Notes: generated from the letters alone by a model not told the origin. Shown: positions 16,863-38,285, numbered from the stretch's first letter. The stretch: DNA of 64,000 nt from Fundidesulfovibrio terrae (GCF_022808915.1 NZ_JAKZFS010000001.1:1194644-1258643), one strand, 5' to 3'. Numbers and translations: made by a program.

Positions 16863-17428
16863 CCGAAAACACGAACGACACTCTTCCGGACAGCCAGACC
16901 AAGTCCCGTTGGTTCATCGTCCACACCTATTCCGGTTTCGAGAACCGGGTGGAGCAGACCATACGCGAGATGATGCGTACCGGTCAGGACGACGGAGCCA
17001 TCGAGGAAGTGGTCGTGCCCACGGAAAAGGTCATCGAACTGGTCAAGGGCGAGAAAAGGACCTCCACCAGAAAGTTCTACCCCGGGTACGTCATGATCAA
17101 GATGGTCATGAACGACGCCTCCTGGCACCTGGTGCAGGAGATTCCCCGGGTCACGGGGTTCGTCGGCGGCAAGAACCGCCCGACCCCCATGCGCGATTCC
17201 GAAGCCGAGCGCGTGCTCTCCATGATGGAAAGCCGCCAGGAACAGCCCCGTCCCAAGTTCCATTTCGACCGCGGGGACGAGGTGCGGGTCATCGACGGCC
17301 CGTTCGGCGGGTTCAACGCCCTGGTCGAGGACGTGAACTACGACAAGGGCAAGCTCAAGGTCTCCGTGTCCATCTTCGGCCGCCAGACCCCCGTCGAGCT
17401 CGATTTCGTTCAGGTGACAAAAAACTAG
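16859..17428 (+). CDS. nusG: Transcription termination/antitermination protein NusG
   Basis: A 189-aa RNA-polymerase-binding factor. The NGN domain starts at WFIVHTYSGFENRV (about 18-31). The C-terminal KOW domain is FDRGDEVRVIDGPFGGFNA...KVSVSIFGR (about 135-180). The start codon overlaps the secE stop, so the two are translationally coupled. Its position before rplK is conserved. Confidence 0.97.
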   Translation: MTENTNDTLPDSQTKSRWFIVHTYSGFENRVEQTIREMMRTGQDDGAIEEVVVPTEKVIELVKGEKRTSTRKFYPGYVMIKMVMNDASWHLVQEIPRVTGFVGGKNRPTPMRDSEAERVLSMMESRQEQPRPKFHFDRGDEVRVIDGPFGGFNALVEDVNYDKGKLKVSVSIFGRQTPVELDFVQVTKN

Positions 17429-17470
17429 CGGACCGACAAGTCCGTTGATCGATGAAAGGACGACACTACC

Positions 17471-17896
17471 ATGGCTAAGAAGGAAGTCGCCAAAATCAAG
17501 CTGCAGCTCCCCGCCGGCAAGGCCAACCCCTCGCCTCCGGTGGGCCCGGCCCTGGGCCAGCACGGCGTGAACATCATGGAGTTCTGCAAGGCGTACAACG
17601 CCAAGACGCAGGACCAGATCGGAATGACCATCCCCGTGGTCATCACCGTGTACGCCGACCGCTCCTTCAGCTTCATCACCAAGACCCCGCCCGCCTCGGT
17701 GCTGCTCGTCAAGGCCGCCAAGGTCGAGAAGGGCTCCGGAGAGCCCAACAAGAACAAGGTGGGCAAGGTGACCAAGGCCCAGATCGAAGAGATCGCCAAG
17801 CTCAAGATGCAGGATATGACCGCCAAAGACCTGGACGCCGCCATGAATACCATCATGGGGACTGCTCGCAGCATGGGTCTGGACGTGGTGAGCTAG
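17471..17896 (+). CDS. rplK: 50S ribosomal protein L11
   Basis: A 141-aa protein of the GTPase-associated centre, binding 23S rRNA with L10/L12. The N-terminal signature [21 protein letters not shown] and the C-terminal rRNA-binding domain ending [14 protein letters not shown] are intact. The length is normal. AAAGGA precedes the ATG. It lies 13 nt before rplA, the usual L11-L1 pair. Confidence 0.97.
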   Translation: MAKKEVAKIKLQLPAGKANPSPPVGPALGQHGVNIMEFCKAYNAKTQDQIGMTIPVVITVYADRSFSFITKTPPASVLLVKAAKVEKGSGEPNKNKVGKVTKAQIEEIAKLKMQDMTAKDLDAAMNTIMGTARSMGLDVVS

Positions 17897-17909
17897 AAGG
17901 AAACACACC

Positions 17910-18617
17910 ATGCCCAAGCACGGAAAGAAATACCGCAACGCTGTTGAAGGAATCGACCAGGCCGCCAAGCTCGAACTGGCCGACGCCGTGAAGATGGCCA
18001 TCCAGGCCGGCCCCGCCAAGTTCGACGAGACCGTGGACGTGGCCATGTGCCTGGGTGTCGATCCCAAATACTCCGACCAGATGGTGCGCGGCGCCGTCAC
18101 CCTGCCTCACGGCCTGGGCAAGACCATCCGCGTGGCCGTCTTCTGCAAGGGCGACAAAGCCGCCGAAGCCACAGCCGCCGGTGCCGACATCGTGGGCGCC
18201 GAGGACCTGGTCGAACAGATCCAGGGCGGCATGCTCAACTTCGACAAGGCCGTGGCCACCCCGGACATGATGGCCCTGGTCGGCAAGATCGGGCGCGTTC
18301 TCGGCCCCCGCGGCCTCATGCCCAACGCCAAGACCGGCACCGTGACCATGAACGTCACCGACGCGGTCAAGGAACTCAAGGCCGGCCGCGTGGAGTTCAA
18401 GGTCGACAAGGCCGGCGTGCTCCACGCCCCCCTGGGCAAGAAGAGCTTCGGTCCCGAGAAGATCCTGGACAACTTCAAGGCTCTTCTGGACGCCGTGATC
18501 AGGCTTAAGCCCAGCGCCGCCAAGGGGACCTATCTGAAGTCCCTGGCCGTGGCCACCACCATGGGCCCCGGCTTCAAGATCGACCCGGCTGAAGTGAAGA
18601 AGTTCCTGGAAGGCTAG
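17910..18617 (+). CDS. rplA: 50S ribosomal protein L1
   Basis: A 235-aa L1-stalk protein binding 23S rRNA helices 76-78, and in many bacteria the translational repressor of the rplK-rplA mRNA. Family motifs MPKHGKKYR at the N-terminus and [20 protein letters not shown] (about 126-145) are present. AGAAGGAAA precedes the ATG. A 124-nt structured leader separates it from rplJ. Confidence 0.97.
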   Translation: MPKHGKKYRNAVEGIDQAAKLELADAVKMAIQAGPAKFDETVDVAMCLGVDPKYSDQMVRGAVTLPHGLGKTIRVAVFCKGDKAAEATAAGADIVGAEDLVEQIQGGMLNFDKAVATPDMMALVGKIGRVLGPRGLMPNAKTGTVTMNVTDAVKELKAGRVEFKVDKAGVLHAPLGKKSFGPEKILDNFKALLDAVIRLKPSAAKGTYLKSLAVATTMGPGFKIDPAEVKKFLEG

Positions 18618-18639
18618 TTTTTAGAAATCGTTTTTCCGG

Positions 18640-18741
18640 AAGTAAGTCAAAGAAAGCGGGTGGGCATGTTGCCCTTAATTTCCCGCCGAGGCATGACGCT
18701 TTGGCTTGCTTCCACCTTATAACCGTTGGAGGAGGCAGACC
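18640..18741 (+). promoter_or_regulatory. Ribosomal protein L10 leader (rplJ autoregulatory RNA)
   Basis: Between rplA and rplJ the RNA can fold into a long stem. The 13-nt segment AAGTAAGTCAAAG (18640-18652) pairs fully with CTTTGGCTTGCTT (18699-18711), counting two G-U pairs. Inside it GCGGG (18656-18660) pairs with CCCGC (18682-18686), and GGGCA with TGCCC form the tip. Position and nested stem match the known L10(L12)4-binding leaders. The GGAGGAGG site of rplJ lies just downstream. Confidence 0.7.
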
Positions 18742-19266
18742 TTGCAAACTCGCGAAGAGAAAGCCGAGATCATTGAGAGAATCAAAGATCGGGCCGGACG
18801 TGCGAGCATTGCCGTGGTCACCGATTTCAAGGGCTTGACGGTGGAAGAAGTGACCGGCCTGCGTGTGAAGCTGCGCGAAAGCGGAGTGGATTACCAGGTG
18901 GTCAAGAACACCCTGGCCCGGATCGCGTTGACTGACGGCCCGCACGACTCAATCAAGGACAAGTTCAAAGAGCAATGCGCCGTTGCCTTCGGGTATGAAG
19001 ACCCGGTTGCGGCCGCAAAAGCCTTGGTGGACTACGCCAAGGTGAACAAGAAGTTCGTCATTCGCTTTGCCAGCCTGCAGGGCAAGGTGATCGACGAGAA
19101 CGGCGTCAAGGCCCTGTCCACCATGCCCAGCAAGCCTCAGCTGCTGGCCCAGGTGCTCGGAACCATGAACGCAGTTCCCACCAACTTCGTGTCCGTCCTG
19201 GCCAACGTCATGCGTGGCGTGCTCAACGTGCTGACGGCCCTGAAAGACAAAAAAGAAGCCGCTTAA
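18742..19266 (+). CDS. rplJ: 50S ribosomal protein L10
   Basis: A 174-aa stalk base protein that carries the L7/L12 dimers. The N-terminal domain (about 1-130) has the pattern [19 protein letters not shown] and [13 protein letters not shown]-terminal helix of about 30 residues would bind L12. I chose the TTG at 18742 because it sits behind a very strong GGAGGAGG site at normal distance. The frame extends upstream to an ATG at 18706, but that ATG would place coding sequence inside the leader structure. Confidence 0.94.
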   Translation: MQTREEKAEIIERIKDRAGRASIAVVTDFKGLTVEEVTGLRVKLRESGVDYQVVKNTLARIALTDGPHDSIKDKFKEQCAVAFGYEDPVAAAKALVDYAKVNKKFVIRFASLQGKVIDENGVKALSTMPSKPQLLAQVLGTMNAVPTNFVSVLANVMRGVLNVLTALKDKKEAA

Positions 19267-19294
19267 GCCAAAGCGTACTCAAGGAGAAGACCAC

Positions 19295-19684
<390 letters not shown>

Positions 19685-19711
19685 CTTGTTGCAAGGTACT
19701 TCATCGACGCC

Positions 19712-19752
19712 GAAAGAGCGCACCCCCCGCCAAGGGGGGAGTGCGCTCTTTC
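19712..19752 (+). terminator. rplL-rpoB intercistronic hairpin (attenuator or RNase III site)
   Basis: Perfect 12-nt arms GAAAGAGCGCAC (19712-19723) and GTGCGCTCTTTC (19741-19752) extend inward by C5/G5-6 with one bulged A, closing a short loop. Only a short T-poor tail (GTGCTTTC) follows. It therefore looks more like the partial attenuator/RNA-processing element known between rplL and rpoB than a full terminator. Confidence 0.7.
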
Positions 19753-19911
19753 GTGCTTTCATTTATAATCCCGTAGAAATCCAATCATTTCAGCGGGTTG
19801 ACATATAGGGCGGCGAGGCCCAGGCCAGCCCGGCACCACCCCGGGACACCAACGTGAAGGCCGCCGGCATCACCCGGCGGGTCAACACCACTTCTTCTCT
19901 TCGAGGAAAAA

Positions 19912-24015
<4,104 letters not shown>

Positions 24016-24071
24016 CCGGTTCGACATAAAGACGAGAAAACGGACGACCCACAACCGTAACGAGGGTAACC

Positions 24072-28226
<4,155 letters not shown>

Positions 28227-28237
28227 CCTTGCGAGGC

Positions 28238-28259
28238 CCGGCTTTCTCAGCAAAGCCGG
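28238..28259 (+). terminator. First hairpin after rpoC
   Basis: CCGGCTTT (28238-28245) pairs with AAAGCCGG (28252-28259) around CTCAGC, 11 nt past the stop. No T-tract follows, so it may protect the 3' end or slow polymerase ahead of the stronger terminator at 28277. Confidence 0.5.
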
Positions 28260-28276
28260 ACCGCGGTAGCGCATCC

Positions 28277-28310
28277 AAGCCCCTTCCGGCCCGGCCGGAA
28301 GGGGCTTTTC
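28277..28310 (+). terminator. Strong rho-independent terminator of the rpoBC unit
   Basis: AAGCCCCTTCCGGCC pairs with GGCCGGAAGGGGCTT, giving a stem of about 13 bp, followed by TTTTC. It lies about 50 nt after rpoC. Confidence 0.93.
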
Positions 28311-28509
28311 ATTGGCCCGGCCGTCGGTGGGAAACCGCCACGTCCTGGCCGGATTCGCGACGCGCCGGTGGCAGAAGATTGCTTCTCATGGTATCCGTCT
28401 GAGTCGGCGCCGAAACGTCGGGCAAGGCCGCGCCGTGCAGCCGGCACGGCGTCTCCCTGGGAGCTGTCTCCTGCCCGTGCGGCCGTGTGCAAGACATAAG
28501 GAGGTGAGG

Positions 28510-29238
28510 ATGGAGGACGCCCTGCGCAGACAACAAACCGAAAGACTGGTGGACCATCTGGAGCGAATGGGTCCGGGGCGGGTCTGGCGGCCGGTGGTCG
28601 ACCGAGACGGAACGGTTCTGGCCGAAGGGGGGGGGCCGCTACCGGATAACCTGGAGGAGTACATCTCCGGGGTCGACTTCGCGGGGAAAAGCGTGGTGGA
28701 CCTGGGATCGAACCTGGGCTTCTATTCCTTCCTGGCCGCCCGGCGCGGCGCGCGGCGTGTGCTTGGCCTGGACATCGATGCTGACGCGGTGCTTGGGGCG
28801 CGCATGCTGGCAGCCCTGCACGGTATGGGCGGCGTGGATTTCGAGGTGTGCGATTTCCTCAAAACCCCTCCTTCGATCAAGGCGGACATGGTCCTGGCCA
28901 TCGACTTCATCGGGCGCGCGGTGGTAGCCAAGGGACGCCTCGACCAAGTGCTTGCGACCGTAGCCAGGCTCGCCCGGCGGGAAATCGTGCTCACCATGCG
29001 TGCGGTGTATCCGCTTGAAGGCCTCCCGCCCCTGGAGCCCGGGCTGCGCGAAAGATACGCGAAACATATTTCCGACGGAAAATTCCACGCGGCCCGCTAC
29101 GCGGCGCATGCGCTCGGACATGCCTGGAAGGGGCGCACCATCCACGAGGGCAGGGTTGACGGGTACGTCCTGAAGTCCGTGTTGGTTTTTTCTTCCAACG
29201 TCGCGGAAACATGGGAGGAGCAGGGCGGAAGCAGCTGA
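28510..29238 (+). CDS. Class I SAM-dependent methyltransferase, unknown substrate
   Basis: A 242-aa protein with motif I VVDLGSNLGFYSFLAARRG (about 60-78) and motif II acidic end VLGLDIDADA. The overall look resembles the tRNA (mo5U34)-methyltransferase/CmoB-like group (a 'DLGSNLGYYS' type loop), but the substrate cannot be read from sequence. The ATG at 28510 has an excellent AAGGAGGTGAGG site; the frame upstream to 28312 overlaps the rpoC terminator and is not coding. It stands alone between two translation operons. Confidence 0.8.
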   Translation: MEDALRRQQTERLVDHLERMGPGRVWRPVVDRDGTVLAEGGGPLPDNLEEYISGVDFAGKSVVDLGSNLGFYSFLAARRGARRVLGLDIDADAVLGARMLAALHGMGGVDFEVCDFLKTPPSIKADMVLAIDFIGRAVVAKGRLDQVLATVARLARREIVLTMRAVYPLEGLPPLEPGLRERYAKHISDGKFHAARYAAHALGHAWKGRTIHEGRVDGYVLKSVLVFSSNVAETWEEQGGSS

Positions 29239-29419
29239 AGGGGAGAGGGAATTGTCCCGACAAGGGGGCTTTTTCGAAATTACAGCTTGCCAACCATCCT
29301 GCGTGTTGCTATCAAGACCTGCTTTCAGCGAGTCGCACGGTTTTCCGCGATCAGTGACTGAACGGGAGGGCAGGTCTCTCCGCGCGGTCCCGTATCGGCG
29401 TATTCTTCCCGGAGCTTGC

Positions 29420-29448
29420 TTGACAGGACCGGGTTTTTTGTCTACTGC
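29420..29448 (+). promoter_or_regulatory. Candidate promoter of the str-S10-spc-alpha operon
   Basis: A perfect TTGACA (29420-29425), 17 nt, then TACTGC (29443-29448), 47 nt upstream of the rpsL ATG. This is the only clear promoter-like signal in the 257-nt gap after the methyltransferase gene. No promoter-like sequence was noticed in the short gaps further down the operon. Confidence 0.55.
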
Positions 29449-29495
29449 CGTGCGCCTTTGCCAATTTAAACGAGATTTAGCGAACGGAGCGAATC

Positions 29496-29867
29496 ATGCC
29501 CACGATTAACCAGCTCATCAACAAAGAGCGGGTGAAGCAGACCAAGCGCAAGAAGACCCCGGCTCTGCAAGCCTGCCCGCAGCGCCGCGGCGTGTGCACC
29601 CGCGTGTACACCACCACCCCCAAGAAGCCCAACTCGGCCTTGCGCAAGGTCGCGCGCGTGCGCCTGACCAACGGCATCGAGGTCACCAGCTATATTCCCG
29701 GCGAGGGCCACAACCTGCAGGAACACTCTGTGGTCATGATCCGCGGCGGCCGTGTGAAGGACCTTCCCGGCGTCCGCTACCACATCGTCCGCGGCACCCT
29801 GGATACCGCCGGCGTCTCCGACCGCCGTCAGAGCCGCTCCAAGTACGGCGCCAAGCGCCCCAAATAA
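29496..29867 (+). CDS. rpsL: 30S ribosomal protein S12
   Basis: A 123-aa decoding-centre protein. The conserved loops [21 protein letters not shown] and [14 protein letters not shown] carry the wild-type lysines associated with streptomycin sensitivity. ACGGAG precedes the ATG. It is the first gene of the str operon, 23 nt before rpsG. Confidence 0.98.
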   Translation: MPTINQLINKERVKQTKRKKTPALQACPQRRGVCTRVYTTTPKKPNSALRKVARVRLTNGIEVTSYIPGEGHNLQEHSVVMIRGGRVKDLPGVRYHIVRGTLDTAGVSDRRQSRSKYGAKRPK

Positions 29868-29890
29868 GGTTTTAGCAAGAGGTACGACCC

Positions 29891-30361
29891 ATGCCCCGCA
29901 AAGGTCCTGTTCCCAAGCGCTCGATTCTGCCGGATCCCGTTTTCGGCAGCGTGCTCGTGAAGAAGTTCATCAATCGCCTTATGCTCGACGGCAAGAAGTC
30001 CACCGCCGAGGGCGTTTTCTATAAGGCCGTGGACGTGCTGGCCGAGAAGACCCAGGAAGAGCCGCTGAAGGCTTTCGAGAAGGCTCTGGCCAACGTCAAG
30101 CCCCACATGGAAGTCAAGCCCCGCCGCGTGGGTGGTGCGACCTACCAGGTTCCCATGGAAGTGCGCCCCGAGCGCCAGACCACCCTGGCCATCCGCTGGC
30201 TGATCAACAACGCCCGCTCTCGTGGCGAGAAAGGCATGATCGCCAAGCTCTCCGGCGAGCTCATGGACGCCTTCAACAACCGCGGCGGCGCCGTGAAGAA
30301 GCGCGAAGACACCCATCGCATGGCCGACGCCAACAAGGCGTTCGCTCATTACCGTTGGTAG
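29891..30361 (+). CDS. rpsG: 30S ribosomal protein S7
   Basis: A 156-aa primary 16S rRNA-binding protein of the 30S head. It starts [16 protein letters not shown] and ends with the invariant-like FAHYRW. The core [21 protein letters not shown] and the helix with [16 protein letters not shown] are typical. Normal length. In E. coli S7 represses str-operon translation; no such control element was identified in the 23-nt gap here. Confidence 0.98.
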   Translation: MPRKGPVPKRSILPDPVFGSVLVKKFINRLMLDGKKSTAEGVFYKAVDVLAEKTQEEPLKAFEKALANVKPHMEVKPRRVGGATYQVPMEVRPERQTTLAIRWLINNARSRGEKGMIAKLSGELMDAFNNRGGAVKKREDTHRMADANKAFAHYRW

Positions 30362-30378
30362 TATAGAGGAAGCCAGAC

Positions 30379-32451
<2,073 letters not shown>

Positions 32452-32460
32452 AGGGACACC

Positions 32461-33654
<1,194 letters not shown>

Positions 33655-33660
33655 CGAGAC

Positions 33661-33969
33661 ATGAACAGCGATCGCATCCGGATCAAGCTCAAGGCCTACG
33701 ACTACCGTATTCTGGACAAGGCCGTGGCCGAGATCGTTGATACCGCCCGCAACACCGGCGCGGGCATTGCCGGGCCTATTCCGCTGCCCACGAACATCCA
33801 CAAGACCACGGTCAACCGTTCGGTCCACGTGGACAAGAAGTCCCGCGAGCAGTTCGAGATGCGCGTCCATAAGCGTCTGCTCGATATTCTCGAGCCGACT
33901 CAGCAGACCGTCGACGCCCTGGGCAAGCTCAGCCTGCCCGCCGGCGTTGATGTTGAAATCAAGCTTTAA
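33661..33969 (+). CDS. rpsJ: 30S ribosomal protein S10
   Basis: A 102-aa 30S head protein that also partners NusB in antitermination. The signature [15 protein letters not shown] opens the protein and the loop [29 protein letters not shown] is intact. It follows tuf directly, so the S10 genes are fused to the str operon with no room for the long S10 leader known in E. coli; L4-dependent attenuation at that site is therefore unlikely. Confidence 0.97.
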   Translation: MNSDRIRIKLKAYDYRILDKAVAEIVDTARNTGAGIAGPIPLPTNIHKTTVNRSVHVDKKSREQFEMRVHKRLLDILEPTQQTVDALGKLSLPAGVDVEIKL

Positions 33970-33987
33970 AGGAAGGGGTACAGTATC

Positions 33988-34623
33988 ATGGCCAAGAAAA
34001 CCCTTGGCATCATCGGCCGCAAGCTGGGCATGACCCGTGTGTTCAGCGATGACGGCTCGGTTGTTCCGGTGACGGTTATCGCCGCCGGCCCCTGTCCGGT
34101 GATGCAGATCAGGACCCAGGAAAAGGACGGTTACACCGCCCTGCAGCTGGGCTTCGACTCCCGCGAGGAAAAGGAGCTCAACAAGCCCGAACGCGGCCAC
34201 CAGGCCAAGACCGGGAAGGGCTTCTATAAGGAGCTGCGCGAGATTCGCCTTGACTCCGTGGACGGCTACGAAGCCGGACAGGAGATCACCGTGGGCATCT
34301 TCGCCCCCGGCGACAAGATCAAGGTGACCGGCACCTCCATCGGTAAGGGTTTCCAGGGCCCCATGAAGCGTCACGGCTTCGGCGGCCTGCGAGCGACCCA
34401 CGGCACCGAGAAGGCCCACCGTTCCGGCGGCTCCATCGGTCACAACACCGAACCCGGCAAGGTCATGAAGGGCAAGAAGATGGCTGGTCACATGGGTGCT
34501 CGCACCGTGACCTGCATCAACCTGGAAGTCTACGACATCCGGCCCGAAAACAACATCATCCTGGTCAAAGGCCAGGTCCCCGGCCACCGCAACGGCCTGG
34601 TGATGATCCGCAAGCAGGGGTAG
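33988..34623 (+). CDS. rplC: 50S ribosomal protein L3
   Basis: A 211-aa assembly protein reaching the peptidyl-transferase centre. N-terminal [15 protein letters not shown] and the extended loop [20 protein letters not shown] are present. The residue aligned with the methylated Gln of E. coli L3 (GSIGQ) is His here. AAGGAAGGGG precedes the ATG; rplD follows after 4 nt. Confidence 0.97.
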   Translation: MAKKTLGIIGRKLGMTRVFSDDGSVVPVTVIAAGPCPVMQIRTQEKDGYTALQLGFDSREEKELNKPERGHQAKTGKGFYKELREIRLDSVDGYEAGQEITVGIFAPGDKIKVTGTSIGKGFQGPMKRHGFGGLRATHGTEKAHRSGGSIGHNTEPGKVMKGKKMAGHMGARTVTCINLEVYDIRPENNIILVKGQVPGHRNGLVMIRKQG

Positions 34624-34627
34624 GGCC

Positions 34628-35248
34628 ATGGCCACCGTGAAAGTTTTTGATCAGACGAACAAGGAAGTGGGCAATATCGACCTGGCCCCCGAGGTGTTCG
34701 AGGTGGCTATCCGCCCCGAGCTCATGCACCTGGTCATCAGGTCTCAGCTGGCTGCCAAGCGCACCGGCACCCACAAGGTCAAGACCCGTTCCTTCGTGTC
34801 CGGCTCGGGCTCCAAGCCCTGGCGGCAGAAGGGCACCGGCCGCGCCCGCTCCGGCGCCAAGCGCTCTCCCATCTGGAAGGGCGGCGCCATCGCGCACGGA
34901 CCGCAGCCGCGCAGCTATGCCTTCAAGGTGAACAAGAAGATCAAGACCCTGGCGCTCAAGATGGCCCTGTCTTCCAAGGTGGCCGAGGAATCGCTCATCG
35001 TCGTGGACAAGCTCGAGCTGCCCGAGATCAAGACCAAGCTCTTCGCCGGTGTGGCGGGCAGCTTCGGCCTGAAAAAAGCCTTGATTGTCCTGAACGATTC
35101 GAATAACAATATCGAGCTCTCCGCCCGGAATCTCCCCGGAATCAAGGTCGTTCGGCAGGACATGCTGAACGTTTACGATTTGCTGAAGCATCCTCAGCTG
35201 GTGATGGTGCAAGGCGCGGCCCAGGCCGTTCAGGAAAGGTTGAAATAG
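34628..35248 (+). CDS. rplD: 50S ribosomal protein L4
   Basis: A 206-aa exit-tunnel protein. The tunnel loop region KPWRQKGTGRARSGAKRSP and GGAIAHGPQPRSYAFKVNKK is intact, including the Lys and basic residues tied to macrolide binding. The length is typical. It lies between rplC (4-nt gap) and rplW (2-nt gap). Confidence 0.97.
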   Translation: MATVKVFDQTNKEVGNIDLAPEVFEVAIRPELMHLVIRSQLAAKRTGTHKVKTRSFVSGSGSKPWRQKGTGRARSGAKRSPIWKGGAIAHGPQPRSYAFKVNKKIKTLALKMALSSKVAEESLIVVDKLELPEIKTKLFAGVAGSFGLKKALIVLNDSNNNIELSARNLPGIKVVRQDMLNVYDLLKHPQLVMVQGAAQAVQERLK

Positions 35249-35250
35249 CC

Positions 35251-35541
35251 ATGAGCTACGCGAAAATTCTTTTAAAGCCCCTGGTCTCCGAAAAGGCCAC
35301 CAAGGCCAAGGAAGACTCCAATCAGGTGATCTTCTACGTGGCCCCCATGGCCAACAAGATCGAGATCAAGGCCGCTGTCGAGGAAGCCTTCAAGGTGAAG
35401 GTCACCGAGGTGAACGTGGTTCGCCGCCGTCCGCTGAAGCGGGCCCGCCACGGCCGCCCCACCAGCCATGTCCCCGGCTTCAAGAAAGCCTACGTGACCT
35501 TGGCCGAGGGCGACAAGATCGAATTCTTCGAGGGAGTCTAA
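35251..35541 (+). CDS. rplW: 50S ribosomal protein L23
   Basis: A 96-aa protein at the tunnel exit, docking site for trigger factor and SRP. It opens KILLKPLVSEKAT, the family signature, and has the basic loop VNVVRRRPLKRARHGRP. Ends GDKIEFFEGV as usual. It lies 3 nt before rplB. Confidence 0.97.
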   Translation: MSYAKILLKPLVSEKATKAKEDSNQVIFYVAPMANKIEIKAAVEEAFKVKVTEVNVVRRRPLKRARHGRPTSHVPGFKKAYVTLAEGDKIEFFEGV

Positions 35542-35544
35542 GCC

Positions 35545-36375
35545 ATGGCTGTCCGCACTCTGAAACCCACTTCGGCTGGCCGCCGTTTCCAGACCGTCTC
35601 CGATTTCGCGGAGATCACCACGGCCACCCCGGAGAAGTCGCTGACCGAAGGCCTGAACAAGAAGTCGGGACGCAACAACAACGGCCGGATCACCTCTCGC
35701 CGCCGCGGCGCTGGCAACAAGCACCGCTACCGTCTCATCGACTTCCGCCGCGACAAGTTCGACATCCCGGCCAAGGTCGCCACTATCGAGTACGATCCCA
35801 ACCGTTCCGCCCGTATCGCTCTTCTGCACTATGCCGATGGCGAAAAGCGTTACATTCTCGCGCCGGTTGGCATAAATGTCGGTGACACCCTCTTTGCCGG
35901 TGAAGCCGTGGACATCAAGCCCGGCAACGCCCTTCCCATGGCCAAGATGCCCGTGGGCACCCTGCTGCACAACATCGAGATGACCCCGGGCCGCGGCGGC
36001 CAGATGTGCCGCGCCGCCGGCACCTACGCTCAGCTCGTGGCCAAGGAAGGCAAGTACGCCCTGCTGCGTCTGCCCTCCGGCGAAGTGCGCAACGTGCTGG
36101 CCGCCTGCATCGCCACGGTGGGCCAGGTGGGCAACGTCACCCACGAGAAAGTCTCCATCGGCAAGGCCGGCCGCAACCGCTGGTTGGGCAAGCGCCCCAA
36201 GGTGCGCGGCGTGGCCATGAACCCGGTCGACCACCCGTTGGGCGGCGGCGAAGGCAAGAGCTCCGGCGGTCGCCATCCCGTGTCCCCGTGGGGCAAGCCG
36301 GCCAAGGGTCAGAAGACCAGAAATCGCAAGAAGGCCTCGTCGCGGCTCATCGTCAAACGCCGCAACGAGAAGTAG
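35545..36375 (+). CDS. rplB: 50S ribosomal protein L2
   Basis: A 276-aa core rRNA-binding protein near the peptidyl-transferase centre. The motif [20 protein letters not shown] with the conserved His and the C-terminal [17 protein letters not shown] tail are present, as is [22 protein letters not shown] near the N-terminus. AGTCTAAGCC separates it from rplW; rpsS follows after 10 nt. Confidence 0.98.
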   Translation: MAVRTLKPTSAGRRFQTVSDFAEITTATPEKSLTEGLNKKSGRNNNGRITSRRRGAGNKHRYRLIDFRRDKFDIPAKVATIEYDPNRSARIALLHYADGEKRYILAPVGINVGDTLFAGEAVDIKPGNALPMAKMPVGTLLHNIEMTPGRGGQMCRAAGTYAQLVAKEGKYALLRLPSGEVRNVLAACIATVGQVGNVTHEKVSIGKAGRNRWLGKRPKVRGVAMNPVDHPLGGGEGKSSGGRHPVSPWGKPAKGQKTRNRKKASSRLIVKRRNEK

Positions 36376-36385
36376 GAGCTAGAAC

Positions 36386-36670
36386 ATGCCCCGTTCGCTC
36401 AAAAAAGGCCCCTTCCTGGACGGCCACCTTGTCGCCAAGGTGGAGAAGGCCAACGAGACCCAGGACCGCCGGGTGATCAAGACCTGGTCGCGCCGCTCCA
36501 CCATTCTCCCCGAGATGGTGGGTCTCACCTTCGCCGTGCACAACGGACGCAAGTTCATCCCGGTCTTCGTTTCCGAAAACATGGTCGGACACAAGCTGGG
36601 TGAGTTCTCGCCCACCCGCACCTTCCACGGCCACGCCGCGGACAAAAAGTCCGCCAAGGGCAAGAAGTAA
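36386..36670 (+). CDS. rpsS: 30S ribosomal protein S19
   Basis: A 94-aa 30S head protein. It begins [15 protein letters not shown] and contains [19 protein letters not shown] and [15 protein letters not shown], all diagnostic. GTAGGAG precedes the ATG. Normal length; 13 nt before rplV. Confidence 0.98.
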   Translation: MPRSLKKGPFLDGHLVAKVEKANETQDRRVIKTWSRRSTILPEMVGLTFAVHNGRKFIPVFVSENMVGHKLGEFSPTRTFHGHAADKKSAKGKK

Positions 36671-36683
36671 GGGAGCCTGACCC

Positions 36684-37019
36684 ATGGAAGCCAAAGCTAT
36701 AGCCAAGTATATCCGGGTGTCGCCGCAAAAGGCCCGCCTGGTGGCTGATATCATCAAGGGCCGGGGGGTCGAGGAAGCCATGAACATCCTCAAGTTCACC
36801 CCCAAGAAAGCAGCCGTGATCATCGGCAAGGTGCTTCACTCGGCCCTGTCCAACGCCGAACAGCTGTCCGCCGACGTGGACACGCTCAAGGTGAAAGACG
36901 TCATCGTCAACCAAGGCCCCACCTGGAAGCGGATCATGCCGCGCTCCATGGGCCGGGCCAACCGCATCCTCAAGCGCACCAGCCACATCACCGTGGTGGT
37001 CGAGGAAGAGAAGGAGTAG
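36684..37019 (+). CDS. rplV: 50S ribosomal protein L22
   Basis: A 111-aa tunnel protein. It has the opening pattern [21 protein letters not shown] and the beta-hairpin region [24 protein letters not shown] that reaches the exit tunnel. No insertion of the kind linked to macrolide resistance is seen. 5 nt before rpsC. Confidence 0.97.
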   Translation: MEAKAIAKYIRVSPQKARLVADIIKGRGVEEAMNILKFTPKKAAVIIGKVLHSALSNAEQLSADVDTLKVKDVIVNQGPTWKRIMPRSMGRANRILKRTSHITVVVEEEKE

Positions 37020-37024
37020 GGGCC

Positions 37025-37666
37025 ATGGGTCAGAAAGTTCACCCGTACGGCTTCCGCCTGGGCTACAACAAGAACTGGACCTCTCGCTGGTTCGCGAAGA
37101 AGGATTATCCTGCCTTCGTCTACGAGGACAACAAGATCCGCAAGTTCGTGAAGTCCTCGCTGTTCCACGCGGGAATCTCCCGGATCGAGATCGAGCGCGC
37201 CGGCGGAAAGATCAAGCTGATCATCCACACCGCGCGTCCGGGTATCGTCATCGGCCGCAAGGGCACCGAGATCGAGAAGGTCCGCGCCGACCTCAAGAAG
37301 CGCTTCGGCCGCGAGTTCGCTGTCGAGGTCAATGAGATCCGCCGCCCCGAGACCGACGCCCAGCTGGTCGCCGAGAACATCGCCCTGCAGCTGGAGCGCC
37401 GCGTGGCCTTCCGCCGCGCCATGAAGCGCACCGTGGGCCTGGCCCGCAAGTTCGGCGCCGAGGGCATCAAGGTGTTCTGCGCCGGCCGCCTGGCCGGAGC
37501 CGAAATCGCCCGCTCGGAGTGGTACCGCGACGGCCGCGTGCCCCTGCATACCCTGCGCGCGGACATCGATTACGGCTTGGCCACCGCCAAGACCACCTAC
37601 GGCGTCATCGGCGTCAAGGTGTGGATCTTCAAGGGCGAGATTTTGGATAGCGAGGTCGAACAGTAA
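37025..37666 (+). CDS. rpsC: 30S ribosomal protein S3
   Basis: A 213-aa mRNA-entry-channel protein. It opens [13 protein letters not shown], and the KH domain has the GXXG loop as GRKG ([17 protein letters not shown]). The C-terminal domain includes [32 protein letters not shown]. Its last base is shared with the rplP start, so the two overlap by 1 nt. Confidence 0.98.
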   Translation: MGQKVHPYGFRLGYNKNWTSRWFAKKDYPAFVYEDNKIRKFVKSSLFHAGISRIEIERAGGKIKLIIHTARPGIVIGRKGTEIEKVRADLKKRFGREFAVEVNEIRRPETDAQLVAENIALQLERRVAFRRAMKRTVGLARKFGAEGIKVFCAGRLAGAEIARSEWYRDGRVPLHTLRADIDYGLATAKTTYGVIGVKVWIFKGEILDSEVEQ

Positions 37667-38079
37667 TGCTAGCCCCCAACAGAACCAAATTCCGCAAGCG
37701 TCAGAAGGGCCGCCTGCGCGGTCCCGCCACCGGCGGAGCCGAGGTGTCCTTCGGCGAAGTCGGCATCAAGGCCATGGAGCACGGAAAGCTGACCAGCCAG
37801 CAGATCGAGGCCGCTCGTGTCGCCATCATGCGCCACATCAAGCGCGGCGGCAAAGTCTGGATCCGCATCTTCCCGGACTTCCCCGTCACCGCCAAGCCCG
37901 CCGAAGTCCGCATGGGTTCCGGCAAGGGCTCCCCGGTGGGCTGGTGCGCTCCGGTGAAGCCGGGCCGCGTGCTCTACGAGGTCAAGGGTGTTGAGATGGA
38001 AGTGATGATCGAGGCCCTGAAGCGCGCTCAGCACAAGCTGCCGATCAAGACCAAGATCGTGACCAAGGAGATCGCCTAG
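37666..38079 (+). CDS. rplP: 50S ribosomal protein L16
   Basis: A 137-aa protein at the A-site/tRNA elbow. N-terminal [15 protein letters not shown] and the conserved loop [24 protein letters not shown] (containing the usually hydroxylated Arg region in E. coli homologues) are present. The ATG overlaps the rpsC stop (TAATG). It is 2 nt from rpmC. Confidence 0.97.
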   Translation: MLAPNRTKFRKRQKGRLRGPATGGAEVSFGEVGIKAMEHGKLTSQQIEAARVAIMRHIKRGGKVWIRIFPDFPVTAKPAEVRMGSGKGSPVGWCAPVKPGRVLYEVKGVEMEVMIEALKRAQHKLPIKTKIVTKEIA

Positions 38080-38081
38080 CC

Positions 38082-38279
38082 ATGTTGACCTCCAAGGAAC
38101 TGCGCGAACTGGATGAGGCCAAGCTCAGCGAGAAGCTCTCCCAGTCCGAGGAAGAGCTCTTCAAGCTGCGCTTTCAGCACGCCACCGCGCAACTGGAAAA
38201 GACCCACCGTCTGCGCGAGCTGAAGAAAGACATCGCCCGCGTCAAAACGGTGATGACCCAAAAGAAAAGCGGCAGGTAG
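38082..38279 (+). CDS. rpmC: 50S ribosomal protein L29
   Basis: A 65-aa two-helix protein at the tunnel exit. The family pattern LRELDEAKLSEKLSQSEEELFKLRFQHATAQLE and the end segment KKDIARVKTVMTQKK are clear. The helix count and length are normal. It lies 6 nt before rpsQ. Confidence 0.96.
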   Translation: MLTSKELRELDEAKLSEKLSQSEEELFKLRFQHATAQLEKTHRLRELKKDIARVKTVMTQKKSGR

Positions 38280-38285
38280 GAAACC

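Noticed and set aside
19798-19830. TTGACA at 19798-19803 as an rpoB promoter
   Set aside because: No -10-like sequence occurs at 16-18 nt; the following bases are GC-rich.
28312-28509. Methyltransferase gene starting at 28312
   Set aside because: The extra 66 codons begin at the rpoC terminator, look random, and lie before the strong AAGGAGGTGAGG site at 28498-28509.
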